64,000 nucleotides of DNA from UMGS1613 sp045636225 (GCA_045636225.1 JAZTXB010000047.1:1-64000), one strand, 5' to 3'. Shown: positions 25,310-34,513, counted from the first letter of the stretch. Notes: a model not told the origin generated them from the letters alone. Made by a program: numbers and translations.

Positions 25310-25434
25310 TAGGTACCCATTTAGGTACTCAATCACTAAAATCTCTTAAAATTATATAAATTTTTATAATTAGATTTAATTTATAATTGCTTAAAATATA
25401 AGGATTTAATTAGCAATAATTTATTTCATATATG
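25310..25434. repeat. Right end of module 1: paired GGTAC words and 12-bp direct repeat
   Basis: AGGTACCCATTTAGGTACTC (25310-25329) mirrors the paired words at 16622-16643, and ATTTCATATATG (25423-25434) repeats 16608-16619 exactly. Together they bracket the integrase-to-TnpV segment (about 8.8 kb), the expected extent of the integrated element. Confidence 0.5.
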
Positions 25435-25445
25435 AAAGGTTTTGG

Positions 25446-25480
25446 CCCCCTGAAGACTAGCCGAGAGGCTAGTCATTTTT
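25446..25480 (+). terminator. CCCCCTGAA hairpin, copy 2
   Basis: CCCCCTGAA (25446-25454) is followed by GACTAGCC-GAGA-GGCTAGTC (25455-25474) and ATTTTTG. The loop and the inner GCC/GGC pair match copy 1 at 16552 while the outer stem differs with compensatory changes, so the fold is what is conserved. Confidence 0.7.
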
Positions 25481-25502
25481 GTTTTTATCAATAAAATCAA
25501 GG

Positions 25503-25585
25503 GTTTACAAGGATTTGTTATCTAAAAAATACTATTTCAGGTAACAAAAAGGTAACATTTTTTGTTGCTTAAGTGTTACCTAAAA
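25503..25585. repeat. Left end of module 2
   Basis: GTTTACAAGGATTTG (25503-25517) recurs with one change at 27581-27595. It is followed by two GGTAACA words (from 25542) and an inverted TGTTACC (25577-25583). The paired GGTAACA words reappear at the far end of the module (27403 on). No gene is seen in 25.48-25.70 kb apart from these sites and the extended -10 promoter TGG-TATAAT before the next gene. Confidence 0.5.
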
Positions 25586-25709
25586 GCCAATTTTACAAAA
25601 ATTAATCTTCATAAATGCTTATAAAATAAGACTTTTTGATAAATTTGAGTCAGTCCAAATAGTTTTGGTTGATTTGTATGGTATAATTATATTGAGAGGT
25701 GAATACTTT

Positions 25710-26429
25710 ATGAAAATCGCAGTTTTTTCTGATATACATGGAAATTTACAAGCATTAAAAGCAATTGTTGCGGATATTAATAAAAATAATTTTGATGAAG
25801 TTATTTGTTTAGGTGATGTCATTGCAATGGGACCTAATCCAAAAGAGTGTCTTGATTTGATAATCGATAATAATTATAAAATGGTTTTAGGAAATCATGA
25901 GTTGTATTATATAAAAGGAACACAAATAGATGATGAAATGGGAGAAGGAGAAATAAAACATCAAAACTGGATTAAAGAACAATTGAAAGATGATTATATA
26001 GACTTTCTTAACAAATGCCCAATGAAAATAGAAATAACTAAAAATAATATAAAACTTTTATTTCAACATTTTTTAATTGATGATAATTCAAAAGATGAAT
26101 ATCCATTAGAAGATCTAAGTATTGTTAAAGATGCTAGAATTAGTGAACAGTTTGATAAAATTGATACAAATTATATGTTTATTGGTCATGAACACAAAAG
26201 TTTTGATGTGAATATAAACAATAAAAAATTATTTGATGCTGGAAGTAGCGGTTGTAGAAAAGATGAAGAAACATTTTATACTGTTATTACAATTGCAAAT
26301 GATGTTGTTAATATTGAAAAAAAATATTTGATTTATGATAGAGATCAATTTGTTTCGACATTAAAAAATATAGAATATCCGGACAGAAAAATAATTTCAA
26401 AAATATTTTTTGGAATAAATGATTTATAA
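25710..26429 (+). CDS. Calcineurin-like metallophosphoesterase
   Basis: This 239-residue protein starts at the ATG at 25710, behind GAGAGGTG; the frame opens earlier across the promoter. It has the metal-binding motifs in order: FSDIHGNLQAL (D, H), CLGDVIAMGP (GD), LGNHELYY (GNH), LLFQHFL (H) and FIGHEHKSF (GHxH). It is a cytoplasmic phosphodiesterase or phosphatase of the YfcE/MJ0936 kind. It is the first of two cargo genes in module 2. A nucleotide-signal or nucleic-acid substrate is possible given the neighbour. Confidence 0.93.
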   Translation: MKIAVFSDIHGNLQALKAIVADINKNNFDEVICLGDVIAMGPNPKECLDLIIDNNYKMVLGNHELYYIKGTQIDDEMGEGEIKHQNWIKEQLKDDYIDFLNKCPMKIEITKNNIKLLFQHFLIDDNSKDEYPLEDLSIVKDARISEQFDKIDTNYMFIGHEHKSFDVNINNKKLFDAGSSGCRKDEETFYTVITIANDVVNIEKKYLIYDRDQFVSTLKNIEYPDRKIISKIFFGINDL

Positions 26430-26463
26430 AATATATAATACATTAAATAGATAAGGAACACCT

Positions 26464-27369
26464 ATGAAGTTTAGTAAATTCACAAATATAAAAGATGAAG
26501 AAAAATTTTTTACAACAAAATATATGATATATAAATATAAATTTGCACCTGTATATATAGATAGTGGTATTGATATACCGGATTGTTATTTTGAATTTGA
26601 AAATAAATTTTTCGCAGTAGAAGTTACAAGATATTTTCAGCAAAATTCAGAAAAAGAACATCAAGAATATGTAAATCTTGTAGAAAAATACCTTGAGAAT
26701 AATTTTTTTAAAGAAGCATATCATCGTTTAGGTAGAAGAAAAGCAGAAAATGTAACGATCTCATTTTATAATCTTGATGAATTAAAAGATTTAATAATTA
26801 ATAATAGTAATTATATAAAAAATATATTTATTGGAGATAATTATTATCTTAACGAAAAAAAAGAAAAGCTTGGAGATGTCTACTTAATTGGAAATGAAAA
26901 AGAAAAAATGACGATAGTAGAATTTATAGATTCACTTTCTAATGAAATATGTAATGAAGAGAATATAGAATTAGAAATATTTACAAGGAACAGATATGAT
27001 ATTTCGATAAGTTTTAAATTTTGTAAAATTCCTTATTATGGAAAGAATAATGATAAAAAAGTAATTCCGGTATTTTGTTGGTTTGTAAATGATAATGAAT
27101 TATATGACAACATTATTAAGATTATTTTGCATAAAAATAAAAAATTAATAAATGAATATATTCCTAAATTTGCAGAACATAATATAAAGTATGATAATTA
27201 TAATTTAGTTGTATATAATGAGGGAATACCAGCAGATTTAGATGAAGAAAAATTGTTTGCTCAAGTCAAGAAAATTGATAATTTAAAATATCAAGAAATA
27301 GCGATATTCTTATGGAAAAAAGTTATGGTAATAAGTAATAATAATTATCAAGTTTTTCATACTAAATAG
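26464..27369 (+). CDS. Unrecognised protein, possible PD-(D/E)XK-like nuclease
   Basis: This 301-residue protein starts at an ATG behind AAGGAACACCT. No family is recognised with confidence. Residues 39-58 read PDCYFEFENKFFAVEVTRYF: an acidic residue, a short hairpin, then E-x-T, a variant of the PD-(D/E)XK nuclease core, followed by an Asn/Gln-rich helix and QEYVNLVEKYL. It lies 34 bp after the phosphoesterase and is bounded by module-end repeats. A small defence cassette is a reasonable inference, not a demonstration. Confidence 0.55.
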   Translation: MKFSKFTNIKDEEKFFTTKYMIYKYKFAPVYIDSGIDIPDCYFEFENKFFAVEVTRYFQQNSEKEHQEYVNLVEKYLENNFFKEAYHRLGRRKAENVTISFYNLDELKDLIINNSNYIKNIFIGDNYYLNEKKEKLGDVYLIGNEKEKMTIVEFIDSLSNEICNEENIELEIFTRNRYDISISFKFCKIPYYGKNNDKKVIPVFCWFVNDNELYDNIIKIILHKNKKLINEYIPKFAEHNIKYDNYNLVVYNEGIPADLDEEKLFAQVKKIDNLKYQEIAIFLWKKVMVISNNNYQVFHTK

Positions 27370-27401
27370 TTGTTGCTATAAAATATTACAATGTTTTTTC
27401 G

Positions 27402-27420
27402 AGGTAACAAAAAGGTAACA
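27402..27420. repeat. Right end of module 2: paired GGTAACA words
   Basis: AGGTAACAAAAAGGTAACAT (27402-27421) is identical to 25541-25560 at the left end of the same module, in the same orientation. Such matched short repeats at both ends without an integrase suggest a cargo element moved in trans. Confidence 0.55.
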
Positions 27421-27524
27421 TTTTTTCAAATTTAGGTGAACTGAAATGGCCTAAATTGGCTTGTTAAAGCCATTTTTGACCAGTAAAAGCCATTTTTGTA
27501 CTATCAAAACAACGAATTTATAAT

Positions 27525-27557
27525 CCCCCTGAAGGAGCCGAAAGGCTCCATTTTTTT
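27525..27557 (+). terminator. CCCCCTGAA hairpin, copy 3
   Basis: CCCCCTGAA (27525-27533), GGAGCC-GAAA-GGCTCC (27534-27549) and ATTTTTTT form a good intrinsic terminator about 155 bp after the module 2 nuclease-like gene. It is a GNRA-loop variant of the same unit as at 16552 and 25446. Confidence 0.75.
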
Positions 27558-27580
27558 GTGTTATGCTTTATAAAGCCAAT

Positions 27581-27670
27581 GTTTACAAGGGTTTGCAAGT
27601 TTACAACCCAGTTGTATTAGGTACATTTTAGGTACCATTTAGATACTTTTTCTGGTACCTAAAGTACCAA
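27581..27670. repeat. Left end of module 3
   Basis: GTTTACAAGGGTTTG (27581-27595) matches the module 2 left end at 14 of 15 positions. It is followed by several GGTAC words (AGGTACATTTTAGGTACCAT from 27621; GGTACC and GTACC to 27670). The order hairpin, 15-bp repeat, paired words is the same as at 25446-25585. The remaining bases to the gene hold only an extended -10 promoter, TGA-TATAAT. Confidence 0.5.
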
Positions 27671-27793
27671 GTCTAGTTTATTAAACCATTATAAATACTG
27701 GCTTTAAATATAAAAAAGAGTGCCTTTTGTTCGAATACTATGATATAATTAAACTGTTGTTAGCAACGATAACTTAATGAGGTGATTAGTGTT

Positions 27794-29080
27794 ATGTCTA
27801 AGAAAACTGTTTCGGAATTATGGGAAGAAATATTTTTTGATTTTGATATTATAAATAATATAAATAGTGAAGGTTATTTTAAAATAACGGCTGATGATAT
27901 TAGAAAATATAAAGAGCCAAGATTAATGACTAAATTTGATTATTCAAAACAATTACCTAAAATTTTCAAAGAAAATAAATTAGGAATTTTACCTATTAAA
28001 AATGGTGAATATATTATTGGTAAGTATAATTTGTTTAAGAATATTTCAAATACTAAGTATGAAGATGTTATTCCAATAAAAAAACAAATGCCTTCTTATA
28101 TAGAAACAATAGATCCAGATAACATATATTCAGAGAGTAATGCATTAAATGTTGCTCTTTTATCAGGAATGATTAAAGATACTATTGGAGAAGAAGTGGT
28201 TGAAACTATACAAGGGAAGATGAGAGCAACAGGATTTAAATTTGATATTGATGGCGATTTAGGAACACAATCTATTACTATAGAGAAACCTGCTATGGAA
28301 ATAGATGGTGGCTATGAAGGTAAAAAAAACGTGGTATTAATAGAAGCGAAGAATTATCTTCCTGATGATTTCATAATTCGTCAACTGTATTATCCTTATA
28401 GACATTGGTTTAATAAAGTAAATAAAAAAGTAGTTCCAATTTTCTTTGGATATGAAAACGGAATATATAATTTTTTTGTTTATGAATTTTTAGATTTAAA
28501 TAATTATAATTCATTATCTTTAAAAGAAATTAAAAGATTTATAATTTCTAATGAAACTTCTGAAGAGCTAAAATTAAGAATTTTTAATAATATTCAGTTG
28601 CAAGAAGAAAAAAAACAAAGTGAAATGCCTTTTCCACAAGCAGATTCTTTTGCTAAAGTTTTTGGTTTATTGGATATACTTGATGAAAATATTAATTCTG
28701 AAGATGTAGCTGAATTTTATGAATTTGATACTAGACAAGGTAGTTACTATTTATCGGCTGCTAAATATTTAGGGTTAATAGAAGGAAATTATGGAAAGTA
28801 TAAATTAACTACGGATGGTTTTACAATAATTAATGCTGATACAAAAAATAGAAATGAACAATTGATTTCACTAATTTTGAAACATAAAGTATTTTACTTT
28901 ACATACAAATATTATTTGGAAAATAAAAAATTACCTAACAAAAAGTTTATTATCGAACTTATGAAAGAATATACGGACATACCAAAATTTAATAAAGATG
29001 GTAAAGAAAACGAAGTATTTAATAGAAGGGCTAGTACTGTAAGAGGTTGGGTTCAATGGATAATAGGATGTCAAGTTTAG
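27794..29080 (+). CDS. Type II restriction endonuclease-like protein (orphan)
   Basis: This protein of about 428 residues starts at the ATG at 27794 (MSKKTVSELWEEIFFDFDII); the GTG 12 bp upstream overlaps the ribosome site GAGGTGA. A PD-(D/E)XK core is visible: MEIDGGYEGKK, then NVVLIEAKNYLPDDF, giving D...E-x-K spacing typical of restriction enzymes, then QLYYPYRHW. The C-terminal half includes a winged-helix-like segment (YYLSAAKYLGLIEGNYGKYK). No DNA methyltransferase lies beside it. It is the only gene of module 3. An orphan restriction or other defence nuclease is the best guess. Confidence 0.7.
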   Translation: MSKKTVSELWEEIFFDFDIINNINSEGYFKITADDIRKYKEPRLMTKFDYSKQLPKIFKENKLGILPIKNGEYIIGKYNLFKNISNTKYEDVIPIKKQMPSYIETIDPDNIYSESNALNVALLSGMIKDTIGEEVVETIQGKMRATGFKFDIDGDLGTQSITIEKPAMEIDGGYEGKKNVVLIEAKNYLPDDFIIRQLYYPYRHWFNKVNKKVVPIFFGYENGIYNFFVYEFLDLNNYNSLSLKEIKRFIISNETSEELKLRIFNNIQLQEEKKQSEMPFPQADSFAKVFGLLDILDENINSEDVAEFYEFDTRQGSYYLSAAKYLGLIEGNYGKYKLTTDGFTIINADTKNRNEQLISLILKHKVFYFTYKYYLENKKLPNKKFIIELMKEYTDIPKFNKDGKENEVFNRRASTVRGWVQWIIGCQV

Positions 29081-29106
29081 ACATCTTTTTTCTTATAAAC
29101 AAACGA

Positions 29107-29137
29107 CCTGAAGACAGCCGAGAGGATCTCATTTTTT
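29107..29137 (+). terminator. CCTGAA hairpin, decayed copy 4
   Basis: CCTGAA, then GACAGCC-GAGA-GGATCTC with two mismatches, then ATTTTTTT. It has the same GCC-GAGA-GG centre as copies 1-3 but a damaged stem. It lies 27 bp after the restriction-like gene and marks the right limit of the accessory region. Confidence 0.55.
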
Positions 29138-29223
29138 TACTATTTATCATAAAATACTATTTATATGTTTAATTTCGTGTTATAATTTTTTTATAAGATA
29201 AAATAGTAAGTGAGTGTGATAAT

Positions 29224-31818
29224 ATGCTAATAATGATATTAATATTTATATTAATTACCATTATCAATTATATCCTTAGAAAAATTCAAAATAAAATAGA
29301 CTCATTTTATAATAAATTAGAAACTTTAAAAAAAGATTATATCCCCTATTCTAAGTTTTTAGAAATAAAAAATGAATTTAATAATTTATATAACTTTACT
29401 AAAATTATTAGTTTTTGTTATAAAAAATTCAAGAATGATTATAAAAATTTAAAAAATAATATAGATAGATATAATGAAGAATATATAAAACGAGAATTAA
29501 TTAATCAAAAAGAATATTTTGATAACTTATTTGAATATAAAATAGATAATGATCAAAGAAAAGCTATTTTAACTGATGAAGATAATACTTTAATCGTAGC
29601 TGGTGCTGGTAGCGGGAAAACTACTACAATTATAGGTAAAACAAAATTTCTTATTGAAAAGAAAAATATTAAACCAAATGAAATAATTACTATTTCATTT
29701 ACTAATTCAGCAGTAAATAATTTTAAAAAGAAATTAAACAATGATTTAGTAAACTGTACTACATTTCATAAATTAGGTTTAGATATATTAAATGAAAATG
29801 AAATAAAGAAAGATGTTGCTAGAGAAACTCTTTTACACTCTATTATTTTAAAGTATTTAAAATCAGATATTTATAAAGAACCTGAAAAATTAAAATATTT
29901 TATTGAATTTTGTGCTTTATATATGCACATACCTACTAATCCTGATGACAAAAATTTAGGAGAAATTTATGAAATTGAAAATGGTTATGACCTAGAAACT
30001 ATTAAATCTAAATATACTAATTATAAAACATTAAAAAATAATGGTGATTTAACTACTTTAAATAACGAAACAGTTAGAAGTTATGAAGAGTTAGTAATAG
30101 CTAATTATCTATTTATTAATGGTATATCATATGAATATGAAGCAAAATATAAATATGATACTGCAAATCAAAATTATAGACAGTATCACCCTGATTTTTA
30201 TTTAAATGATTATGATATTTATTTAGAACATTTTGGTATAAATGAAAAAGGTGCTGCTCCTCAATATTCTGAATTTGAGGAACAAAGATATTTAGAGCAA
30301 ATAAAAATAAAAAGACAAATTCATAAAATTCATAAAACTAATTTAATAGAAACTTATTCTTACAATTTTAAGGATTACTCTATTTTTTCTAGAATTGACA
30401 ATGAATTAAAAAAATATAATGTAAAATATAAGCAATTAGATTATAACGAAATAGCACATATAATAACAGCATCAGAAAATGATGAATTAAAATCTTTTTA
30501 TACCTTAATACAAAAATTTATAAAACTATTTAAAGGAAATAATTATTCACTAGATAAAATGGATAAGTTTTTAGAAGATTCTAAAAAGAACAATAGAAAT
30601 TACTTAATATTAAATTTAATTAAAGATATTTATATTAAGTATCAAAACAAATTAAAAGAAGAAAATCAAATTGATTTTGATGATATGATTAATTTAGCTA
30701 CTGAAAAAGTAAAAAATGGTTTATACAATAAAAAAATTTCTTATATTATTATTGATGAATTTCAAGATATTTCTTATTCTAGATATAATTTAGTAAAAGC
30801 TTTACAAGAAGTTAATAATTCAAAAATAATTGCAGTTGGTGATGATTGGCAAAGTATATATAGATTTTCTGGTTGTGATTTAGATTTATTTGTTAATTTT
30901 CCAAAATATTTTGAACATCCAAAAATTGTAAATATAAATAAAACATACAGAAATAGTCAAGAATTAATTAATATATCAAGCGCTTTTGTTATGAAGAATA
31001 AAAAAGAACAATTAGAAAAAAGTATAGTATCTAATATTTCATTAGCTGAACCTATAGAGTATTATTATTATAAAAAAGATGTTTTAGTAGCAACTAAGAA
31101 AGCTATAAATGAACTTAAAAAATTAGGGTGCAAAAAAATTGCTATTCTAGGAAGAAATAACTCTGATTTAAAAAAATATATTAATGTAAAAACATTTGAT
31201 AAAGAATATGATTTGTCTGAAATATTTAATTTTCCTGTAGTTTTCACAACTATACATAAAGCAAAAGGTCTTGAATATGATGGCGTTATAATATGTAATA
31301 TGAATAATTTTATTGCAGGTTTTCCAAATAAAATGTCTGATGATCCTATCTTAAATTATGTAACACTTTCTAAAGAAGATTTTATATTTGCGGAAGAAAG
31401 ACGTTTATTTTATGTGGCTCTTACTAGAACAAAAAGTAAATGTATTTTACTTATACCTATTTTAAGTCCTTCAATTTTTGTAGATGAATTATATAAAATA
31501 AATAAAGATTATGTAAAAAAACAAATTATTGAAGATGATGAGAGATTGCATAATCCAAATTGTCCTATTTGCCGTACAGGAATACTATTAATTAAAAAGA
31601 ATACAAAAGATAATTCTACGTTTATTTCATGTAGTAATTTTCCAAAATGTAAATTTAAACATAACTCAACAGATATAATTCATAATCCTATAATTTGTCC
31701 TAGATGTAATGGTTATTTAACTAAAAAGAATAGCAAGTACGGACCTTTTTATGGATGTATAAATTACCCTCTTTGTAATCAAACTGCAAAAATTAATGAT
31801 ACCAAAAAAGACAATTAA
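29224..31818 (+). CDS. UvrD/Rep-type superfamily 1 helicase with nuclease-like insert and zinc ribbons
   Basis: This 864-residue protein begins with a membrane-like helix (LIMILIFILITIINYIL). Walker A is AGAGSGKTTTI (126-136). Later helicase motifs are IIIDEFQDISYSR, AVGDDWQSIYRFSG, FTTIHKAKGLEYDGVII and RRLFYVALTRTKSKC. Between them residues about 290-380 contain YHPDFYLNDYDIYLEHFG, a PD-(D/E)XK-like core. The C-terminus has two C4 topoisomerase-type zinc ribbons (CPICRTG...CSNFPKC; CPRCNGY...CINYPLC). This arrangement resembles helicase IV-like proteins. The promoter is an extended -10, TGT-TATAAT. Confidence 0.9.
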   Translation: MLIMILIFILITIINYILRKIQNKIDSFYNKLETLKKDYIPYSKFLEIKNEFNNLYNFTKIISFCYKKFKNDYKNLKNNIDRYNEEYIKRELINQKEYFDNLFEYKIDNDQRKAILTDEDNTLIVAGAGSGKTTTIIGKTKFLIEKKNIKPNEIITISFTNSAVNNFKKKLNNDLVNCTTFHKLGLDILNENEIKKDVARETLLHSIILKYLKSDIYKEPEKLKYFIEFCALYMHIPTNPDDKNLGEIYEIENGYDLETIKSKYTNYKTLKNNGDLTTLNNETVRSYEELVIANYLFINGISYEYEAKYKYDTANQNYRQYHPDFYLNDYDIYLEHFGINEKGAAPQYSEFEEQRYLEQIKIKRQIHKIHKTNLIETYSYNFKDYSIFSRIDNELKKYNVKYKQLDYNEIAHIITASENDELKSFYTLIQKFIKLFKGNNYSLDKMDKFLEDSKKNNRNYLILNLIKDIYIKYQNKLKEENQIDFDDMINLATEKVKNGLYNKKISYIIIDEFQDISYSRYNLVKALQEVNNSKIIAVGDDWQSIYRFSGCDLDLFVNFPKYFEHPKIVNINKTYRNSQELINISSAFVMKNKKEQLEKSIVSNISLAEPIEYYYYKKDVLVATKKAINELKKLGCKKIAILGRNNSDLKKYINVKTFDKEYDLSEIFNFPVVFTTIHKAKGLEYDGVIICNMNNFIAGFPNKMSDDPILNYVTLSKEDFIFAEERRLFYVALTRTKSKCILLIPILSPSIFVDELYKINKDYVKKQIIEDDERLHNPNCPICRTGILLIKKNTKDNSTFISCSNFPKCKFKHNSTDIIHNPIICPRCNGYLTKKNSKYGPFYGCINYPLCNQTAKINDTKKDN

Positions 31819-31831
31819 ATTGTCTTTTTTT
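31804..31831. terminator. Bidirectional terminator between helicase and recG
   Basis: AAAAAAGACAATT and its complement form a palindromic hairpin with A- and T-runs on both sides. It contains the helicase stop codon on the plus strand and directly follows the recG stop on the minus strand, serving both convergent genes. Confidence 0.85.
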
Positions 31832-33809
31832 AGTCTAAATTTATAGATTCATTTAATAATTTAGTTAAATGCGGATAACTATCAATACCACTATCAAGTA
31901 AATATTCTGTATCTTCTTTAGCTCTCATAAGTATATTAAAATCTGTCTTAAAATCAGCCAATCTAAAATTAATATCTCCACTTTGTCTTACTCCAAATAA
32001 ATCTCCACTACCTCTTAATTTAAAATCTTCTTCACTTATTTTAAATCCATCTGTAGTTTTTGTCATTATATCTAGTCTTTCTGCTTCTCTATCACTTATA
32101 AGAACGCAGTAACTTTGAACTTCATTTCTACCTACTCTACCTCTTAATTGATGAAGCTGAGAAAGTCCAAATCTATATGAATCAAATATAACCATCATAG
32201 TAGCATTTTTAACATCAACACCTACTTCTATAACAGTAGTACTTATAAGTATAGTTATATCTCCATTATTAAAATCTTCCATGACTTTATCTTTTTCTTG
32301 TTTTTCCATCTTTCCATGCATTACACCAATTTTGCACACTTTACCAAATGCAGTTTGCATTTTTTCTTTTAACTTATCCACATTTTCTAAATCTATTTTA
32401 TCTGATTCTTCTATTAAAGGTGCGATTACATATATTTGATGTTTTTCTTTTATTTGTTCATACATTAATTCTAATACTTCTTTAATATCATTACTCTTTT
32501 TTAAATAAGTTATTATTTCTTTTCTACCACTAGGCATTGTTTTTATACTAGATACATCCATATCTCCATAAATAGTAAGTGCATAAGTTCTTGGAATTGG
32601 AGTTGCACTTAAATAAAGTATGTCCGGTGTAATACCCTTATTTTTTAAATTAGCTCTTTGATTAACACCAAAACGATGTTGTTCATCTGTTATAACAAGA
32701 CCTAAATTATTATAAGTTACATCACTGCTAAATAAAGCATGAGTTCCTATTATTATATCTATTTTCTTTTCTTGTAATTTCTTATATATTTCTTTTTTAT
32801 CTTTTACTTTTAAATTACCCGTAAGTATTTCTATATTTATATTTACATCCTTAAATATCCTTTTTAGGTTAGAAAGGTGCTGATAAGCAAGTACTTCAGT
32901 AGGTGCCATTAAGGCTCCTTGATAACCACTTAAATAATTAATATATAAAGCTATAATTGCTACTATAGTTTTACCACTTCCAACATCTCCTTGAACTAAT
33001 CTATTCATTCTATTTTGACTAGTTAAATCTTCATATATTTTATCCACACACTTTATTTGATCTTCTGTAAGTTTAAAAGGTAAATTACCTATAAATTCAT
33101 CTATTAATTTTCTATCCACACATCTAGTTAGTCCTATCTTATTTTTTTTATTTCTTTTTAAACTATTCATCTTTAACATAAATAAAAATAATTCTTCATA
33201 TTTTAAATAAGCCATTCCTTGTTTTAAAGTTAAATCACTTTTTGGACTATGCACATACATTACTGCATCTTTTTTATCTATTAGTTTATATTTTTCTTTT
33301 AGATTATATGGTACATACTCTACTACTTCAAAGTTATCCACACTATTTATATAACTTCTTATTTGGTTACTAGTAATACTACTTATAGAATGATATATAG
33401 GTTCTATTACAGGTACACTTGGAAGCGAACCAAATCTAATATCACTCGCAACTATTGTATTTTTTATTTTATCATATTTTCCTATTACAGTAAGTTTTAC
33501 TCCTACATTTATTTTATTTTTTAAAAAGCCTCTATTAAATATAGTTACATTAAGTAAATGAGTACCCATATTAAATTTAAATGTCATTTTATTCATCTTT
33601 TTATTAAAGAAAAATAAACTAGGATTACTTTCTACTATTCCATCAATTATTATTTTATCATCTTGTACAAGTTCATTTATATTACTTCTTTTTATTACAT
33701 CATATCTAAAAGGATAATAACTCATTAAATCGTTTATAGTTATTATCCCTGCATTATTAAATATTTTACCAGTTTTAGGTCCTATTCCTTTTAAAGAATC
33801 TATATTCAT
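31830..33809 (-). CDS. recG: ATP-dependent DNA helicase RecG
   Basis: RecG remodels stalled replication forks and branch-migrates Holliday junctions. The 659-residue protein shows the N-terminal wedge/OB region (LKGIGPKTGKIFNNAGIITI, VIGKYDKIKNTIVASDI), Walker A QGDVGSGKTIVA, the DEQHRFGVNQR box, LSATPIPRT, VGVDVKNATMMV, and the closing QLRGRVGRNEVQS and LRGSGDLFGVRQSG motifs. It is slightly shorter than typical Bacilli RecG (about 680). It is followed upstream by an exporter-like gene 7 bp away in the same direction. Confidence 0.98.
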   Translation of the reverse strand: MNIDSLKGIGPKTGKIFNNAGIITINDLMSYYPFRYDVIKRSNINELVQDDKIIIDGIVESNPSLFFFNKKMNKMTFKFNMGTHLLNVTIFNRGFLKNKINVGVKLTVIGKYDKIKNTIVASDIRFGSLPSVPVIEPIYHSISSITSNQIRSYINSVDNFEVVEYVPYNLKEKYKLIDKKDAVMYVHSPKSDLTLKQGMAYLKYEELFLFMLKMNSLKRNKKNKIGLTRCVDRKLIDEFIGNLPFKLTEDQIKCVDKIYEDLTSQNRMNRLVQGDVGSGKTIVAIIALYINYLSGYQGALMAPTEVLAYQHLSNLKRIFKDVNINIEILTGNLKVKDKKEIYKKLQEKKIDIIIGTHALFSSDVTYNNLGLVITDEQHRFGVNQRANLKNKGITPDILYLSATPIPRTYALTIYGDMDVSSIKTMPSGRKEIITYLKKSNDIKEVLELMYEQIKEKHQIYVIAPLIEESDKIDLENVDKLKEKMQTAFGKVCKIGVMHGKMEKQEKDKVMEDFNNGDITILISTTVIEVGVDVKNATMMVIFDSYRFGLSQLHQLRGRVGRNEVQSYCVLISDREAERLDIMTKTTDGFKISEEDFKLRGSGDLFGVRQSGDINFRLADFKTDFNILMRAKEDTEYLLDSGIDSYPHLTKLLNESINLD

Positions 33810-33816
33810 AAATCTC

Positions 33817-34335
33817 CTATATTATATTAGATAAAATTCCAAACGATAATAACATCATTATTACTGATGCGATAAATACTCCAAGAACGGCAGCTAAGAA
33901 AGATTTTTTCTTATCCATTTCAAGTACACTAGCAATTAAACATCCTGTCCAAGCACCAGTACCTGGAAGTGGAATACCTACAAAAAGAACAAGTCCCCAG
34001 TAACCATATTTTTCTATTTGACCTTTATGTTTTTCAACTTTATTATCTAACCATTTAGCAATTCCGTTTATTTTTTTACTTTTACTATTTCTCATAAAAT
34101 TTAATATTTTATTTATAAGCCATAGTATTAAAGGTATTGGTATTATATTTCCTATAGTACAAATTAAATAACTTACCCAAGGATTCATTCCTAAAAGAGA
34201 AGCAGCTATTAATCCACCTCTTAATTCTAATATTGGGCACATTGATATTATAAATACTATTATCTCTTTAATAAATGGCATAGTTGCTAAAGAGCCAAAC
34301 ATTCCTACTATAAAATTTACTATTTTTTCTGACAT
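33817..34335 (-). CDS. Small multidrug-export family membrane protein
   Basis: This protein of about 172 residues starts at the ATG at 34335, just after AGGTGATAAAA; the upstream GTG overlaps that site. Four to five hydrophobic segments are seen. ELRGGLIAASLLGMNPWVSYL, NIIPIPLILWLINKIL and GIPLPGTGAWTGCLIASVL are typical of COG2426, a family labelled small multi-drug export but without firm biochemical proof. Its location is the cytoplasmic membrane. It is coupled to recG. Confidence 0.85.
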   Translation of the reverse strand: MSEKIVNFIVGMFGSLATMPFIKEIIVFIISMCPILELRGGLIAASLLGMNPWVSYLICTIGNIIPIPLILWLINKILNFMRNSKSKKINGIAKWLDNKVEKHKGQIEKYGYWGLVLFVGIPLPGTGAWTGCLIASVLEMDKKKSFLAAVLGVFIASVIMMLLSFGILSNII

Positions 34336-34479
34336 TTTTATCACCTATATAAGTATATCATTTATTAATAATTATGTAAATTAAGTATATAAAAATTGTA
34401 TAAAACCTTTAATAAAAAGGGTACAAAATACACTAAGTATGATAAATTTAAACTTTTTTTAAAAAAGTAAAAAAAAGTA

Positions 34480-34508
34480 TTGACAAAAGCACTTTTTTGG
34501 ATTAGTAT
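34480..34508 (+). promoter_or_regulatory. SigA promoter of the 34.5-kb small RNA
   Basis: TTGACA (34480-34485), 17-bp spacer, TAGTAT (34503-34508). It is on the plus strand, opposite to all flanking protein genes. Confidence 0.75.
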
Positions 34509-34513
34509 ATTAA

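Noticed and set aside
16490..29140. CRISPR array made of the CCCCCTGAA hairpins.
   Set aside because: The four copies are kilobases apart with genes between them and have variable stems; there are no regular spacers or cas genes.
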